From Hymenolepis diminuta (taxonomy: Eukaryota > Platyhelminthes > Cestoda > Cyclophyllidea > Hymenolepididae), in NCBI GenBank assembly GCA_900708905.1, contig CAADRB010000038.1:135892-199891 (forward strand): 64,000 bases of DNA, given 5' to 3'. Within the stretch, counting starts at the first letter, position 1. The number at the start of each line of letters is the position of its first letter. Shown one piece after another: positions 47,601 through 59,240 of this stretch. Under the pieces are notes generated by a model. The model was not told the DNA's origin and ran no database searches. It was given only the letters and a program-made list of their open reading frames with translations. The translations under genes and the position numbers were made by a program.

Positions 47601-50600
47601 TTTTATTTGCCGTTAAATGATTTTTTAACTTATCTGATTATTATGAAGCCATTAAATCAAAGTATCATATCAAAGATACGATTTTGAAATATCCTGTTCA
47701 GATTTCTATGACACATTTACTGAGGAAGGGGAGTTATAGAGCTCTTCGTTGGCAAAAGTAATATTTTTTTGTCAATATCTAAATGCAAATTGATTCTCCT
47801 TGTAAGTCGCTTTGTGTAAACTTAATGTATGTAGGCGTATGGTCATGCATCTTACTACATTGATTCCGATTTTAATAGAAACCATTCCAATCAATCAGTC
47901 ATTCGATAAATAGGTGGAACATTAAGTGGCGCATCAGGTAATCGATCTATGGCAATACGATTGGTAAAACAGGAAGTTTTGATCAATCCCAAGTTATTTG
48001 TAAGAGGAGATACCAATAATTCAAACCATTACTCAGACATAACCTCATTTCCGGGGTTGTAATCTGTCAAAGCTTAGTGAGAACGGGTCTTTACCATCTT
48101 CCTTATTTGGCTGCTTCGGTCATAGTGATTCGTTAAGGTCCGTAGGAAGATGAAAGATTAAATCTTCACCGTAATAAGAAGTTGTATTATTGCATTTGTA
48201 TTATATCATATTTATTGGCTGTTTGGTTAGTTAATCATACATCAGTAAAGTGACTTCACTACTAGTTTCGAATTCGCGAAATCAGTAATCGCAAGGTCTA
48301 ATTCATGAGTAACAAGTTCCATTCACAAAGTGTTTATAAGCTTTACTGAGGACATTAAAACACTGGATATTTCCTCATATCATAATACCTTAAGAAACCT
48401 TCCACTAAGAAATAAACCTAAGCGGAGGGGGAAGTCTACGAGCTCGGTCAAGTGTCCAGGATTTCACACTCAACTTTTCGTTATTTTATGACTTAATACT
48501 TTTTGGGGGAGAATGTCGGTATTTTTGTGAAATCCCAGACAGAGAGAGGTTTTGCTTTGATGTTCATTCGGTGGTTTACGCTATAGCGAGAGAGCTGTGC
48601 ATATTTTCTCTGTGCGCCTAGTGTTATTAAGATGTAAACAACTACTCCGGTTTGAACATGTGCGCGTTACCGTTCACGCACGTACTACGATGACCCCAAA
48701 ACGCCACCGTACTTGTATCTCTATCTCAATCCAACCAGCCAATCAGATCTCTGCGTGTTAGGCCTATGTTAATACTAATTTTCATGCCAATTTATTCACT
48801 AAAAACAGAGGAGTCCTTTTTGATCGATATTTATAATAAGTCCGATGATTCTACTTCTTAAGCTTATTAATTGGAGCATTATCAGCATTTGATTTGAGGG
48901 TTTAGGGAGGGTAGATTTTACAGGAATCTCGCACTCTATCCCTCCTCCTGTTTATCAGAATTTTCTGGTGTCCCTATCCATCTATATCACCCGATGTGCA
49001 CCGACGAACATCGATTTTATGCATTCTGGCTTACTTACTGCGCACATTGTCTAGGGTGGTTAAATAATCGTCCGTTTTGCTATTTAAATAGGTGAATGTA
49101 AAGCCCTGAAGGTTTGAATTTTAGGGCAATGGATTTCCTTCTGTTCACTACTCAGCTTAGGTTGAAGATTGTGTACTTCCACTTTACGCTTTTTCCGTGT
49201 GTTTTTAAAGTACATCCACCTGCAGCTTCAAAATTAAACAGACATCACCTCAAAAGTCCTTTAAAAATAAAATAACATTAAACTTATCAGAATGTAGGTG
49301 ACACTCTTTTGTAAGACTTAAAGCATTCAGAAATGGATCATTTGAAGTTTTTGGTGCTTGTACAACAGAGATCTTTTCAATAGTGTAGGAGCATTTTTTA
49401 CATTCCGAGAACATTCTCTTACATCACTGTTCTTTTATAAATTCCCTTGAGGTCGGGTTTCACAGTTTGAAAGGCGAGAATCGACTCTTTTGGTTATATC
49501 AAAGGCTTTCTTAGCATCTCAATTGATTTTTTTTCGTTTTCTATGACTGTGTGTGCTTTTCATGTTGTACATAAAGAGCAGTAGGTAGATACCTTATGTT
49601 AACCTGAAAGTTGTCATTTTTTGTTGAAAATAGGGCTCGGGATTTTCAAGAGGTCTCCGCTGAGTAAGTTATTCAAATGCCATGACTTTGCGGGAACATA
49701 GTCTCAAGATTAGTTTTCGCTTACTGCTGAATACAACTTTGTGTGTAGTATATTTAAAACTGAATATTCTACTGCTAGTGAGCAAATGTCAGTTAACCTG
49801 AGAATGATCAATATAATTTAAGCGTAGTTTAAACGCCTATATGACATTGCCGTGACCAGTCCTATATTTTTGACTAATTTTGTGCTCGTAGGTGGGTAGA
49901 TCTGCTGGACTAGAGCGCTACCAGACTCATGTGCGAGTCATAGCATCACTCTGCCTACCCTACGCCTCACCATATGTCCAATTATACATATTAAAGTTTC
50001 GAAAGTTGCCACTTGTGTTTCATCGAATTGAAACATCCAGTCTGCTACTACTTACTGACGACTTTATCATAACATCTTAAGCCCATTTAGGAATAAGTTT
50101 TCCAACATTGTGATCCAAAGTTATCTATTTTGATAGGCCATTCCGCACATTGGGTAGATATTGATGGGCATCAAGCATCTGAGAATGTTAATTATTGTAT
50201 CAACCAAACTATAGCTTATCTTGTGGCACTTGACAGTTACAACAACTGGTTATTTTTAAATACAACACCATTCAAATTGTAATGATTTTTAAATATTTAT
50301 ACATTTATACAGTGACGCATGTGTTAATTCAAAATAAATGACTAAATTCTACAAACCATACCTTCTACCAAATTCAAAATTGGAAAGTTAGTGAATCGTA
50401 AAAATCTGCTATTAGAATTTAAAAAAAAACGCCCTAGAAGGACATATTTGTGTGATCTTTGATTCTTAAAAATTTGCTGTGTTTAATAATCGTAGGTCTG
50501 CCATCGTGCTAACTTTAACGCCCTAGATGGTAGTTTAATTTGAAGTCCTCTGACTTGAAAATTACATTGAATGGTCGCTCTCATCATTATCGCCAATTTA

Positions 50601-52885
50601 CCAAGCTTTCATTTTTATAGATAACAAAAGGTGAAGGCTTTCAATCACAACATTTGGAAAGGAATCGTCTGTATATGCATGAAAAGTTGAGTGAACTTCT
50701 GGGTGTTCACATTCAAAGTGTTGTCGAGTTTGCAAAGAATCTGCCTCATTTCAGTAGTCTCTCCCAACCCGACCAACTTGCACTGCTCAAGGGATCTTTT
50801 CCTGAGGTGTGGATTGTCCAATCTGCTCGATTCATAACTTTCAACGATTTTAAAATGACAATGTATAATGGAGCCGCTGTTAAGAGGGAGGAATTGGAGT
50901 TTGTTTATGGAGTAAGTCGGTTATTACATATCAACAGCATTAACAAATATTTTTATTTAATTGCATTATTTAAAAGTTAAATTTAAACTTAATATTGTAT
51001 GTATATCTGAAATAGAAAACAAATGAATTTAAACTCTTATGTCAGATAATGACAATAACTGGAAATTTAATAAAAATATTAGAAAATGCAAATACTGCCC
51101 TATGTCTTATAATTAGTCCAAACGCCACTTTAAATAAATAACTATTGTTATTAAAACGCATAAAATTTTGTTAATGTTTAAAAATTTTAATTTTGCAATT
51201 AGGGGAAATAAAAAAGCAACAGAATTAAAATTTTTTGGAATTGGACTATTATTATTTTTCATGAGAAGAAATTGAATATTAGCAAAGTTACACGTAGGAG
51301 GCCTTTCTCTAATCGTAACCATAACATTAAATTTTCGGAATAAACAATAAATTGTGCAAAATGAATTAAGAGGTAGTAATAAGAATGCAGCAGATGTAAT
51401 ATTTAATATCATTTTGACATAATATCATCATTTGACATTTTAGCCACCTGTAATGGAAGCTGCCTTCCAGTTTGCCGCCGATTTCTGCAGGCTCCATCTT
51501 AATGAAGTTGAGATTGCTCTCTTCTGTGCTGTCTTACTAACAAAGCCAGGTTTGTTTTCATACATTGTGCAATAATTCAAACAAAAATCTTTTTAATCTC
51601 TTGCAATATTTAGACATTAGTGTATTATTAATTCAATCTCCACAAAATGTTAAATTGCTTTTAAAGCACTGCATTCAGATCGCAGTATTAGCAAGAAATA
51701 GGCATCAAATATAATTAGTAGCAAGAATTTAAACTTGGATGGGGTCTAATTCTACCGATCTTTCCCCCCATTCTTTGTTTAGATCGATTGGGAGTGGCCG
51801 ATGTAGAGAAAGCTAAATCTGTAAACCAACAGTATCTGGCTCTTCTTCGTTATCAAATTGAAGGTCGGCCCGAGGCAGCTTTTGTATTGGAAAGTTTGAG
51901 CGCACTGACTAGCCGATTGGCAGCATTCTCAGATATGATGCGAAAAGTCATGGCTTGGTTCCGGAAATGGTGGCACACTACAAAACTCTCCCCTCTGCAT
52001 GCTGAAATCTACGACATACCACAGAATCAAAACCATACTCTGGCTCCACTTTATCCTAATTTCCAGAGTTCCACATATATACCAGCCCCAGCTTCTGAAT
52101 TGTATAGTAATAATAATTCCGCCTATTATCCACTTAAAGAAGAACAATCTCATCTTCCCTACCAACAGTATACTAGCCAGCCTGACTATTCCGGCATGTA
52201 CAGTAACGGCGCTCAAGGAGCTTACTACTCCACCCCAGTTGAACAGTATACTGACCCAGCTATGCATAGTCAACAAATACAACAATTCATGTACCTAAAT
52301 GGTGTGCAACAAGAACGGTGGCATGCCAGTGCTTTTGAGCCCTACTCAACTGATATGGCTACAAATGGGAAAACCTACTCTCAGGAATCACAACAAGGTG
52401 CTACAGTTCATAACACCGAAGTCCAAAGGACTGATAGGGTATCTAGTGGAGCCTATCAAGAAGAAACGAACCAAGCTAGAAGCCTAGGCTCGACTGAATC
52501 ACCCGGAGCTATACAGGGGGATGCGATTCAAAGTGTAACTAAGACCTCAGAGGGTCGAAATGTCGTTCAACAAATAGGGGATAATCCAATAGTTTCCGGG
52601 GATGATCCATTTGCTATCTATCAAAATGCACGCATCCCAGTTATTTCGGGATCCAGTAACAACAATGGCACTGGACAAGATCAACTGTGGAACAATCAAG
52701 AAGGTGACAAGAATGACATGAAGAGAGAAATGCCAACGCTAACACCTGCTCCTGAATTGATGGCTTCCATGGAACAAGCAAGTAGCCAACGGGAACCGGA
52801 ATTAAAACAGGAAGTAGAAGATGCCGACGATGTTGGGAAATCAAATGTCAAAGTGCTGTCAGTGAATAGAGCAGACTCCTCTTAG
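41674..52885 (+). CDS. E78: Nuclear receptor E78 (NR1E family)
   Basis: DNA-binding transcription factor; in insects E78 is an ecdysone-response orphan receptor. Coding exons: 41674-42177, 43703-44176, 50621-50911, 51444-51549 and 51783-52885, giving 825 residues. Residues 1-146 are a Ser/Pro/Gln-rich A/B region. The two-zinc-finger domain (about 147-225) has [14 protein letters not shown], the P-box CEGCK-GFF across the first junction, IEYKCLRDG, and [20 protein letters not shown] followed by VRYGRMPRR; this is nearly the insect E78 sequence and differs from E75 in the second finger. The ligand-binding domain shows the signature [20 protein letters not shown] and ends at an AF-2-like LHAEIYDI. 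A long Gln/Asn/Ser/Tyr-rich F region of roughly 290 residues follows. An AG at about 41666-41667, just before the ATG, suggests a spliced 5' UTR. An out-of-frame ATG at 41657 would lie upstream of that junction. Confidence 0.92.
42655..42745 (-). repeat. tRNA-like SINE candidate, degenerate copy
   Basis: The minus strand carries GTTAGCGACAGATCTATGTG (box-A side) and ACGGGTTCGAAACCC, a near-perfect box B, 50 bases later. Stem pairing over the whole length is too poor for a functional tRNA. The layout agrees with the other SINE-like copies. Confidence 0.35.
43182..43189. other. Assembly gap (8 N) in a C-rich run
   Basis: Eight unknown bases directly after CCCCCTTCCCCTCCCCCTCC-type sequence. 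The true length of the run is unknown. Confidence 0.95.
44205..44205. other. Single unknown base
   Basis: One N in a C run, 29 bases after the exon 2 donor; it does not affect the coding sequence. Confidence 0.95.
46424..46813 (+). mobile_element. Solo-LTR candidate
   Basis: A 390-base unit starting TGTTAACTGG and ending CCTATAACA, so the ends form the TG...CA and TGTTA/TAACA inversion typical of LTRs. Inside are ATTGG (inverted CCAAT) motifs at about 46511 and 46595, a TATATT at about 46623, and AATAAA at about 46733-46738, in promoter-to-polyadenylation order. The unit is clearly more GC-rich than its surroundings. No matching target-site duplication was found, which lowers confidence. Confidence 0.4.
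48980..49065 (-). repeat. tRNA-like SINE candidate, degenerate copy
   Basis: The minus strand has GACAATGTGCGCAGTAAGTA and AATCGATGTTCGTCGGTGC, matching the order of 8108-8180 and the GATTGATGTTCGTCGGC of the 62300 copy. The box B region is more decayed. Confidence 0.4.
50912..51443 (+). other. E78 intron 3
   Basis: 532 bases of AT-rich intron between two ligand-binding-domain exons, with GTAAGT donor and TTTTAG acceptor. Nothing else is seen in it. Confidence 0.85.
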
Positions 52886-55800
52886 GAGTCGGGATCAAGG
52901 AGTTTTGAACCAAGTTACCCATTTTGTACGCAGTACAGCGTAAATATTTATTATTTCCTAACTATATAGACACCCCCATCTCGCCCCATACTTCACACAT
53001 CCCCTTTGAAACGTATTTATTTGATTTGACTATCCCATTTTGTTATAATTTGAAGGTTTTAAGCAACTCTCCTGCCATTTAACATCTTTGCATCATCAGT
53101 AAATAACTATGTGCAACCTATCAATGCCAATTTTGCTCAAGGCCACTTTCTCAGGTACCACAGGCTTCTCAGGTATCTGATTTTGTGTCTGATTGTATTC
53201 CTGTATGTCTGAATCCCCAGCCTTTTCTCTTAAACCTATTCACACTACTTTAAGACTCTCCAGTCCTCACTTCCTGCGTTTTTTGTTCTGTACTGTAATT
53301 AATGGGTTAAACATTACAATTTTGATGGCACAATCCATCTTCTTTCCTGTAAAAAAATACTAGTTTTTTTATTTCTTAGAGGACTAGAAAAATGATGGTG
53401 GCTCTAGGCGTGTATAATAACGTAAAACTCACTTGTCATGAAGCAAATGAGACGTCTTGACCTTTGGGCTTCGGTCTAGTTCAGTCTCTGGTCTGTGGAT
53501 TACGTAGTTGAGGTCGTATTTTCTCTAAAATTAGAGCTTTGCGTAGTTGACAAATATGGACACAGGGGCACTCTCACCATTTTCGCTATTGTAGGATAGT
53601 CAGGTTGAAGAAAGATTTTTTTAGTTTTCGCATACACTTGCGGGTAGTTTGGAATAAGATTCATTGAAGTAAGTCAAAAGGGCAATGGAGTGAAGTGCGT
53701 CATCACTTATTCATTCTAAACCTGGATAACTTGGGAGTGATCTTTTTTATTCGGGTACCAAGCTATTTGAGTCTGATTTACAAAATTCGTAACTGAGTAA
53801 AATCGGCGTTTAATGCTAAGCTCTAACCTCACAGAAAGCTCACAAATATCTCAAGTTGTGGGATCGTGATATATGAGACTCTAACTTAAGGAAAGATTTA
53901 TATAGGATAAGTAGAACAAGCGGCAAGAACTCCACTATCACAAGATAAGGAGAAAAGACGATTGCAAAATGGTTAATTGAGAAAGAACAGAGGAAAGCCA
54001 ATAACCGTGTAACTCATAAATCAAAATGTTATTTCGTGGGAGAGTAAAATTCAAGACAAAATATGGAAAATGGAAGAAAATTGATGGTCCGTTTAAAGGC
54101 CGGGGGATGAGTTATATACTTGACAGTGTGAAATTGGTAGAAAGTTGATAAAACTGATAAGCAAATCATGAATAGCAGTTTAACATAGATAAGGAATAAT
54201 ATTTACGACGGATACTTCCCAACCAGACTGAAGATGATGAGAAAGATGAAACAAAATGTCGTAGGATGGGAAAATCCATTCAAATGGAGGAAACAAGTGG
54301 AAAAAGGAATTATTCTAGTGACGGTTAGTAAACCCCTCAGGTAATTTTATGAGGTTTTCGGGTTGGTTCTGCAGGTATGCAGATACTCTGGTTTTCTAGT
54401 TGGGATTGTGAAAGAGTGAGCCATATTGCTTCACTGGATTCCACTGGATTGATTCGACGTAGATAAGTCATTGTAAAAGTCTTACAAATAGGAAGGCAAC
54501 AATTACGAGCGAGCCTTATAAAAATCTTTGTATCTTTATATCTCTACCTCTCTGGAAGCTATGACTCATCAACTTAACAAAATAGACAAAATTATTTTAT
54601 AATAGGTTTATAATGGTTTGATTATGATATCAGTGGTTGGTCTATCTAAGTGAATGCAGTAGAGAAGAGAAAATATAGCCGAGCTGGTTCGAAAATATGG
54701 AAATTTTGTTAAAAAGATTTCTCCTTGTCCAACATGGGACATTAAACCATTACTAATTACACTTGATCAAATACATTCAAAACTGTTGTAGCAATTACTC
54801 AATTTCTTTGAGGTGGAGATGGTTGGTTAATCTATTGGCTATCAAGAGTCGCCACTAGTGAAGGGAAGAGGTGGTTTAGTGATCTGGTACCTGGAGAATT
54901 ATTTTAACGAGTCATCACTTGTTGAATTTATTAGTATCTTTCGCATAAATCAGGGTGAAGAGAATACATGACGGTGTCAAGAATGATTTTTTAGGAAGAA
55001 CCAGAAACCAAGGGGAGGAATTGTTTAACAAAGAGATTAGAGTATGTCGGAGGTTGATGTCTCCGATGTACTGAAATGTTTTATAGTTAATGGAAAGTGT
55101 AAAAGAGCACTTTATTTAAGAACCGAAATGGTTAAGAGTGCATATATATATGTGTGGTCTGTATATATGACACTGTATGTTTTTGGGTCTACAGTATCAC
55201 TTCAGGTTCACAATAAATGATCATAGCGAAGGATTAAAACACAATTAGGCGTAAAATATCTTAGCGAAATTCTTACTTCAAATCCGCTCAGAGCAAAGTG
55301 AAAGTAAATAATGATCGGAAACATGTACGATCATCGTGAAAAGTAATTGATTATAATAAGTCTAATGTGTTAAAAATTGTTGGTTGACGCGGAATAGGAA
55401 AACTATAAACTTGAGGTACGGCAATAACCCGTTGCGATTTGATTCTCAATCTACTTTTTAAATTTTGATTTAGTCAATGGAACGTATTATTACACCTTTA
55501 TTGCCCCCTTAACCAACCTGTAAACTGATGTTAACGTAGTAATTTGAATCGCTTTGATCAAGGACGATTCATTACTGTAATAATGGTTATCCTAATTGAA
55601 AGACAACCAAGAATAGTCTTATAGTCTGTCACCATCTTTCAGCGCTGGTCTTATTTTTAGTTTAGTCCTTATACAAATAAGAAATTCTGTGAAATGGGTT
55701 AATCTCGAAGGGTTCAGACTTTCATTAATGAGTAGTTCACTGCTTCGTTTTCTATGTTCCCTTTGTTTCCGAGTTTATTCATTTCTGCAATATCCAAAGT

Positions 55801-55984
55801 TTGTGCATATGATTAATTTGGATAGGTAATCAAGATATTTTTTTTCTTCTAATACACATAAGATTGGCAAGACGGTAATAGCTTATTTAATTTAAATTTG
55901 ATATCATCAGAGTTCACCTTAAGTGAACTCTAACGAGCAATGCCATTTAAGAAAACATTGCCAGTCTTATCTCAATGCTCTCGG

Positions 55985-56140
55985 ATGCCAATAAATCACG
56001 TTGGTGTGACCAATCATGGAAGTAAGTCAATCAACCGACCAGCTCTGAATACAATGGACATATTCTCGCCCATGAACAGGTGAGTCAAATCATTAAATTC
56101 GAACATTAAAATATTACATAGTGAATGAAACTCGTGAAAA
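55985..56140 (-). repeat. Dispersed repeat, family G, copy 1
   Basis: GACCAATCATGGAAGTAAGT, TCAATCAACCGACCAG, CTGAATACAATGGACAT and the following stretch align with 59115-59200 (GACCAACCACGGAATTAAAT, CAACCCACCAACAG, TATGCAGTATACACAA). Confidence 0.45.
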
Positions 56141-56734
56141 TATGAATATGCTTCAAGCAAACTAGGATTCTTAGTGCCCCTACTTACCTTCTTCTTGACT
56201 CCCTCCTCTGTTTCACACCTTAACGGATTCATTGGCTATTCGACTTTATATATTTCTCATGATTAAAACTTGTACAGTTGTTTTTGCATAGCCAAGAGGA
56301 ATAAGAAATTTTAGATGTTTACCGGAATTATGTCGTTTTTTTGAAATTAATGGTTGAAACACTGAATCTGATTAGAATCCGAGCAGATAGAAATGAAATT
56401 TTAGATAGTAAGTATTTGCAATTACATATCTTTTTAAAATTGATCAGATCAAAGACATTTAAAGAATATGCTAAGCTAGTGTTTGAAAAATACCCAAATC
56501 CCCCATCAACGAGAAATCCTTACTGCACTCAAGAGAAGAGAGAAGGCTAAAAAATACCACAGGATCCGCAAACATGGACAAGCTATTTCATCTCTGCAAT
56601 GTTAGCAATGTTAGAAAGATACTTTTTCTAATCCAACGTTGAGCAGAAAAATGGTTTAATGACTATCCTGATTAAAAAACAGTCAATAAGCATTTGACAT
56701 CGTAGGCAGGGAATGTGAACAACTCATTGAGTAA

Positions 56735-56905
56735 ATATTATGAAACCAGAATCCAAAAATCACATGGAATAAGAGCGTTGGATACCTTGACGTTGCCCTC
56801 AACATCTTGTTGGTCCCATCCTCCCCCCACCCCGCCCCCATACTCTCATTTATTGGACTTTCTGTTAACCAGTTTCAGTTGTCTTCCACAATTAAAAATA
56901 GTCGG
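56735..56905 (+). repeat. Dispersed repeat, family D, copy 2
   Basis: Direct-orientation partner of 36735-36885: GATACCTTGACGTTGCCCTC, CATCTTGTTGGTCCCATCC, then a C-rich insertion at 56820-56840, then TTATTGGACTTTCTGTTAAC. Confidence 0.55.
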
Positions 56906-57009
56906 TTATTTACATTAGTGGGTAATAATGACATTAATTTACTAATGAACTCAACAAAATTAAAAATTTTAGCCAATTTCAAAGCTGAAAATATTAGCTT
57001 ACACCAGTT

Positions 57010-57300
57010 AAAGCTCTAATTAAATGGAGATGGGGGTGGGACAATCACCCATTCCTTAAACTCAAGCAATTTCGAGTGTTAGCTTTCCTCTGGCATCAGA
57101 CAGTGGAATATGTGACAATGAAGCTACAAGAGAATTCAAATCTCCGTTCATGAAAATCAGTGCAGCTGGGTCCAATTGTCTTGAAACAATTCTCCATTTG
57201 AAACGACCTTTTTTTAAGTACCCTGAAGATGTTAAATATAAAAAGTTGCAAATGGCAACTAGAGTTCCAAAATTACTCATAAAGAAAGCTGTATGCAACT
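57010..57300 (-). repeat. Dispersed repeat, family C, copy 3
   Basis: The reverse complement shares TTTTCATGAACGGAGATTTG and AATTCTCTTGTAGCTTCAT with 35540-35570, and TTGAGTTTAAGGAATGG and CCACCCCCATCT with the ends of the other two copies. A 78-codon minus-strand frame spans it (57062-57298). Confidence 0.5.
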
Positions 57301-57544
57301 CTTACCTTTATTCCTATCTGATTCCTAAGTCATAGTCTCCGTGGTTCAACTTCAACTCTCCTACCTCTTTTTGATCTACTCTATATTTATCCCCATGCAT
57401 CTGGGTATGCAGACGTTCAGCTGACAGCAGCAATTTAAAATGATGCCGTTTGTGTATTAGTAAACATGTATTACATAAAGCGCTTGAGCATAACTTTATA
57501 TCAGTTAATCAGTACAATCAGTAGAAGGAAATCTAATCAGCATA

Positions 57545-57965
57545 CCCCTTGAAGTTACCTGTTTTTAATTGGGGCGCTCTTTGTGTGCGCTTGGGAGATA
57601 ATGCGTGCGCCAAAAACGCCTCTCGAGAGATTCGCGTATTGTGATAGATCAGCTCGACACTTTCCGATTCTAACAGTCCTTTGATTCGCTTCATCTGATA
57701 GTCAATAATAAAATATATGTGACGGTTCGTTTGAGCATAAAAAGTAGTTGATCTCTTCAGTTAAACATGCACCAGTCCTTTATTTCTGAAGACTGACAAC
57801 CAATGCCATGCAATTTAACTTATCTAGTATCTCAAAAGGTCCAAAGGGCAAATGGGTACTAAACACTACTGGGGCTAATGAGAAAACATGACTTTTCAGG
57901 GCCAAATTTTCCTATTTGCTTTACTTTATCTCCTGGAGCGTAACAATGAAGGCTGTACAAATCTG
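57545..57965 (-). mobile_element. Decayed gypsy-like (Ty3) retrotransposon 3' end with adjacent LTR-like block
   Basis: Read on the minus strand, 57945-57921 encodes a YAPGDKV-like word and continues to KFGP, and 57842-57826 gives a GPFEIL-like word. This order is reminiscent of the C-terminal end of gypsy-type integrases. The reading frame is broken by stops and a shift between the two parts. Just beyond it lies a GC-richer block (57560-57690) with an AATAAAATA-like signal on the plus strand and candidate LTR character. The assignment rests on short words, so it is tentative. Confidence 0.35.
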
Positions 57966-58269
57966 CCTTTTCTAACGATATAACTAATACGACTTTTAAC
58001 TTATTATTGTATTGATGAAAGTGGACTGATTTAATTAACTAATTAACTTTTTAAAGGTCAACTCCAGGTCGAGTGCTTACGCACATCGGCAATATTTTAA
58101 GGCCACAAGAATAATCGGGAACATGAAAAATCCGGGCATAACAATATGGCGGGGAATATTATGGAATCCAACCCCGAAGCATAATAGTAACAGCCACTAT
58201 CTTTCAAGACATATTCTGAGTCGAATGAACACTATTTCAGGACACTTTCTTCTCTACCCATGTTGAGTG

Positions 58270-58325
58270 CTGGAAAGCTGTGGTCAGCGGGCATGTCAGA
58301 GGTCACGGAATTGATATTCATCTGA
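58270..58325 (+). repeat. tRNA-like SINE candidate, plus-strand copy
   Basis: GTGGTCAGCGGGCATGTCAG and GAGGTCACGGAATTGATATT, then CATCTG, match the minus strand of 8108-8180 almost word for word around the box-B side (GTCAGAGGTCACG). Confidence 0.5.
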
Positions 58326-59104
58326 AGATGACTGACGACAATAATTAATTCTGGTGGACAAGAATCATGGTAGTTTAAAAGAATTTCTCACGATGCGGCT
58401 CCAGGATGTTTTCTCTCTACCTGCGACAGTTGTCACCAATATTTGGAATGTTTCATTTGATATATTCGAAAATTTTTACTTTGCTTTCTATAGGATGGTG
58501 AAGGAATAACGTATATCAGCCACTGAGCGTCAGCAAGTTTATTTATTGGAAAGCACTTTCCATCAATGAACTCTGATGTTAATTAGTACATCGCGGGTTG
58601 ACCTGATTTAATGACTTGGTTCCTTAGATTAGGAAGCATGCTATGTAATCGGCCATTAGTAGTCTACACTTAGCCGTAATATTTGTTCATTTGTGCAAAT
58701 AGTCTCCGATAAATGGATCTTAAATGCGTATCATCCAAATAATCTAACTCATACATGACCTGAACTCTAACAATAAACTGTCCTGATATATTTCATTGAA
58801 CTGAGATAGGCTTATTGATTATTAAAGATATATTCAACTATCATCGAAATTCCGATATTCAGAAGATTCAAAGAATGAGATTTTAAAGTTAATGGGATTT
58901 GCGAGTCTAATTTAAGTAAACTCAGTTTCAGCAGAAAGTAAATATGAATAAATTTGAAAGCTTTCTATGTAGGCATATTATTAACTGTCGATCAAAGACA
59001 TCTAGAGCGAATAAATATCGATATATAGAAACAGTGAGTTGTGTTATTTAAATGTGTCGTTACTAGTCTCACCCACTCTCTCTTGGCTGTAGAAAGGCAG
59101 AGGT

Positions 59105-59240
59105 AAATCGAGTGTCATGACCAACCACGGAATTAAATCAACCCACCAACAGTCTATGTATGCAGTATACACAACCTCACATGTAAACCTGAGAACCAAA
59201 TGAAGAAGATTGAACAGTTGGACGTCACTAATTGTCCTCT
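59105..59240 (-). repeat. Dispersed repeat, family G, copy 2
   Basis: Partner of 55985-56140 in the same orientation. Confidence 0.45.

Larger units (their letters stand above)
44177..50620 (+). other. E78 intron 2 (6.4 kb)
   Basis: The largest intron in the window. It contains no supportable gene. Three more GC-rich islands stand out: about 44840-45020, 46424-46813 (solo-LTR candidate) and about 48530-48760. All carry CCAAT or ATTGG words. A SINE-like copy lies at 48980-49065. Some of this may be regulatory DNA for E78, but nothing was recognised. Confidence 0.7.

Noticed and set aside
51929..52844. Open frames overlapping E78 exon 5 in other frames and on the minus strand
   Set aside because: They lie entirely inside the clear E78 reading frame and show no domain.
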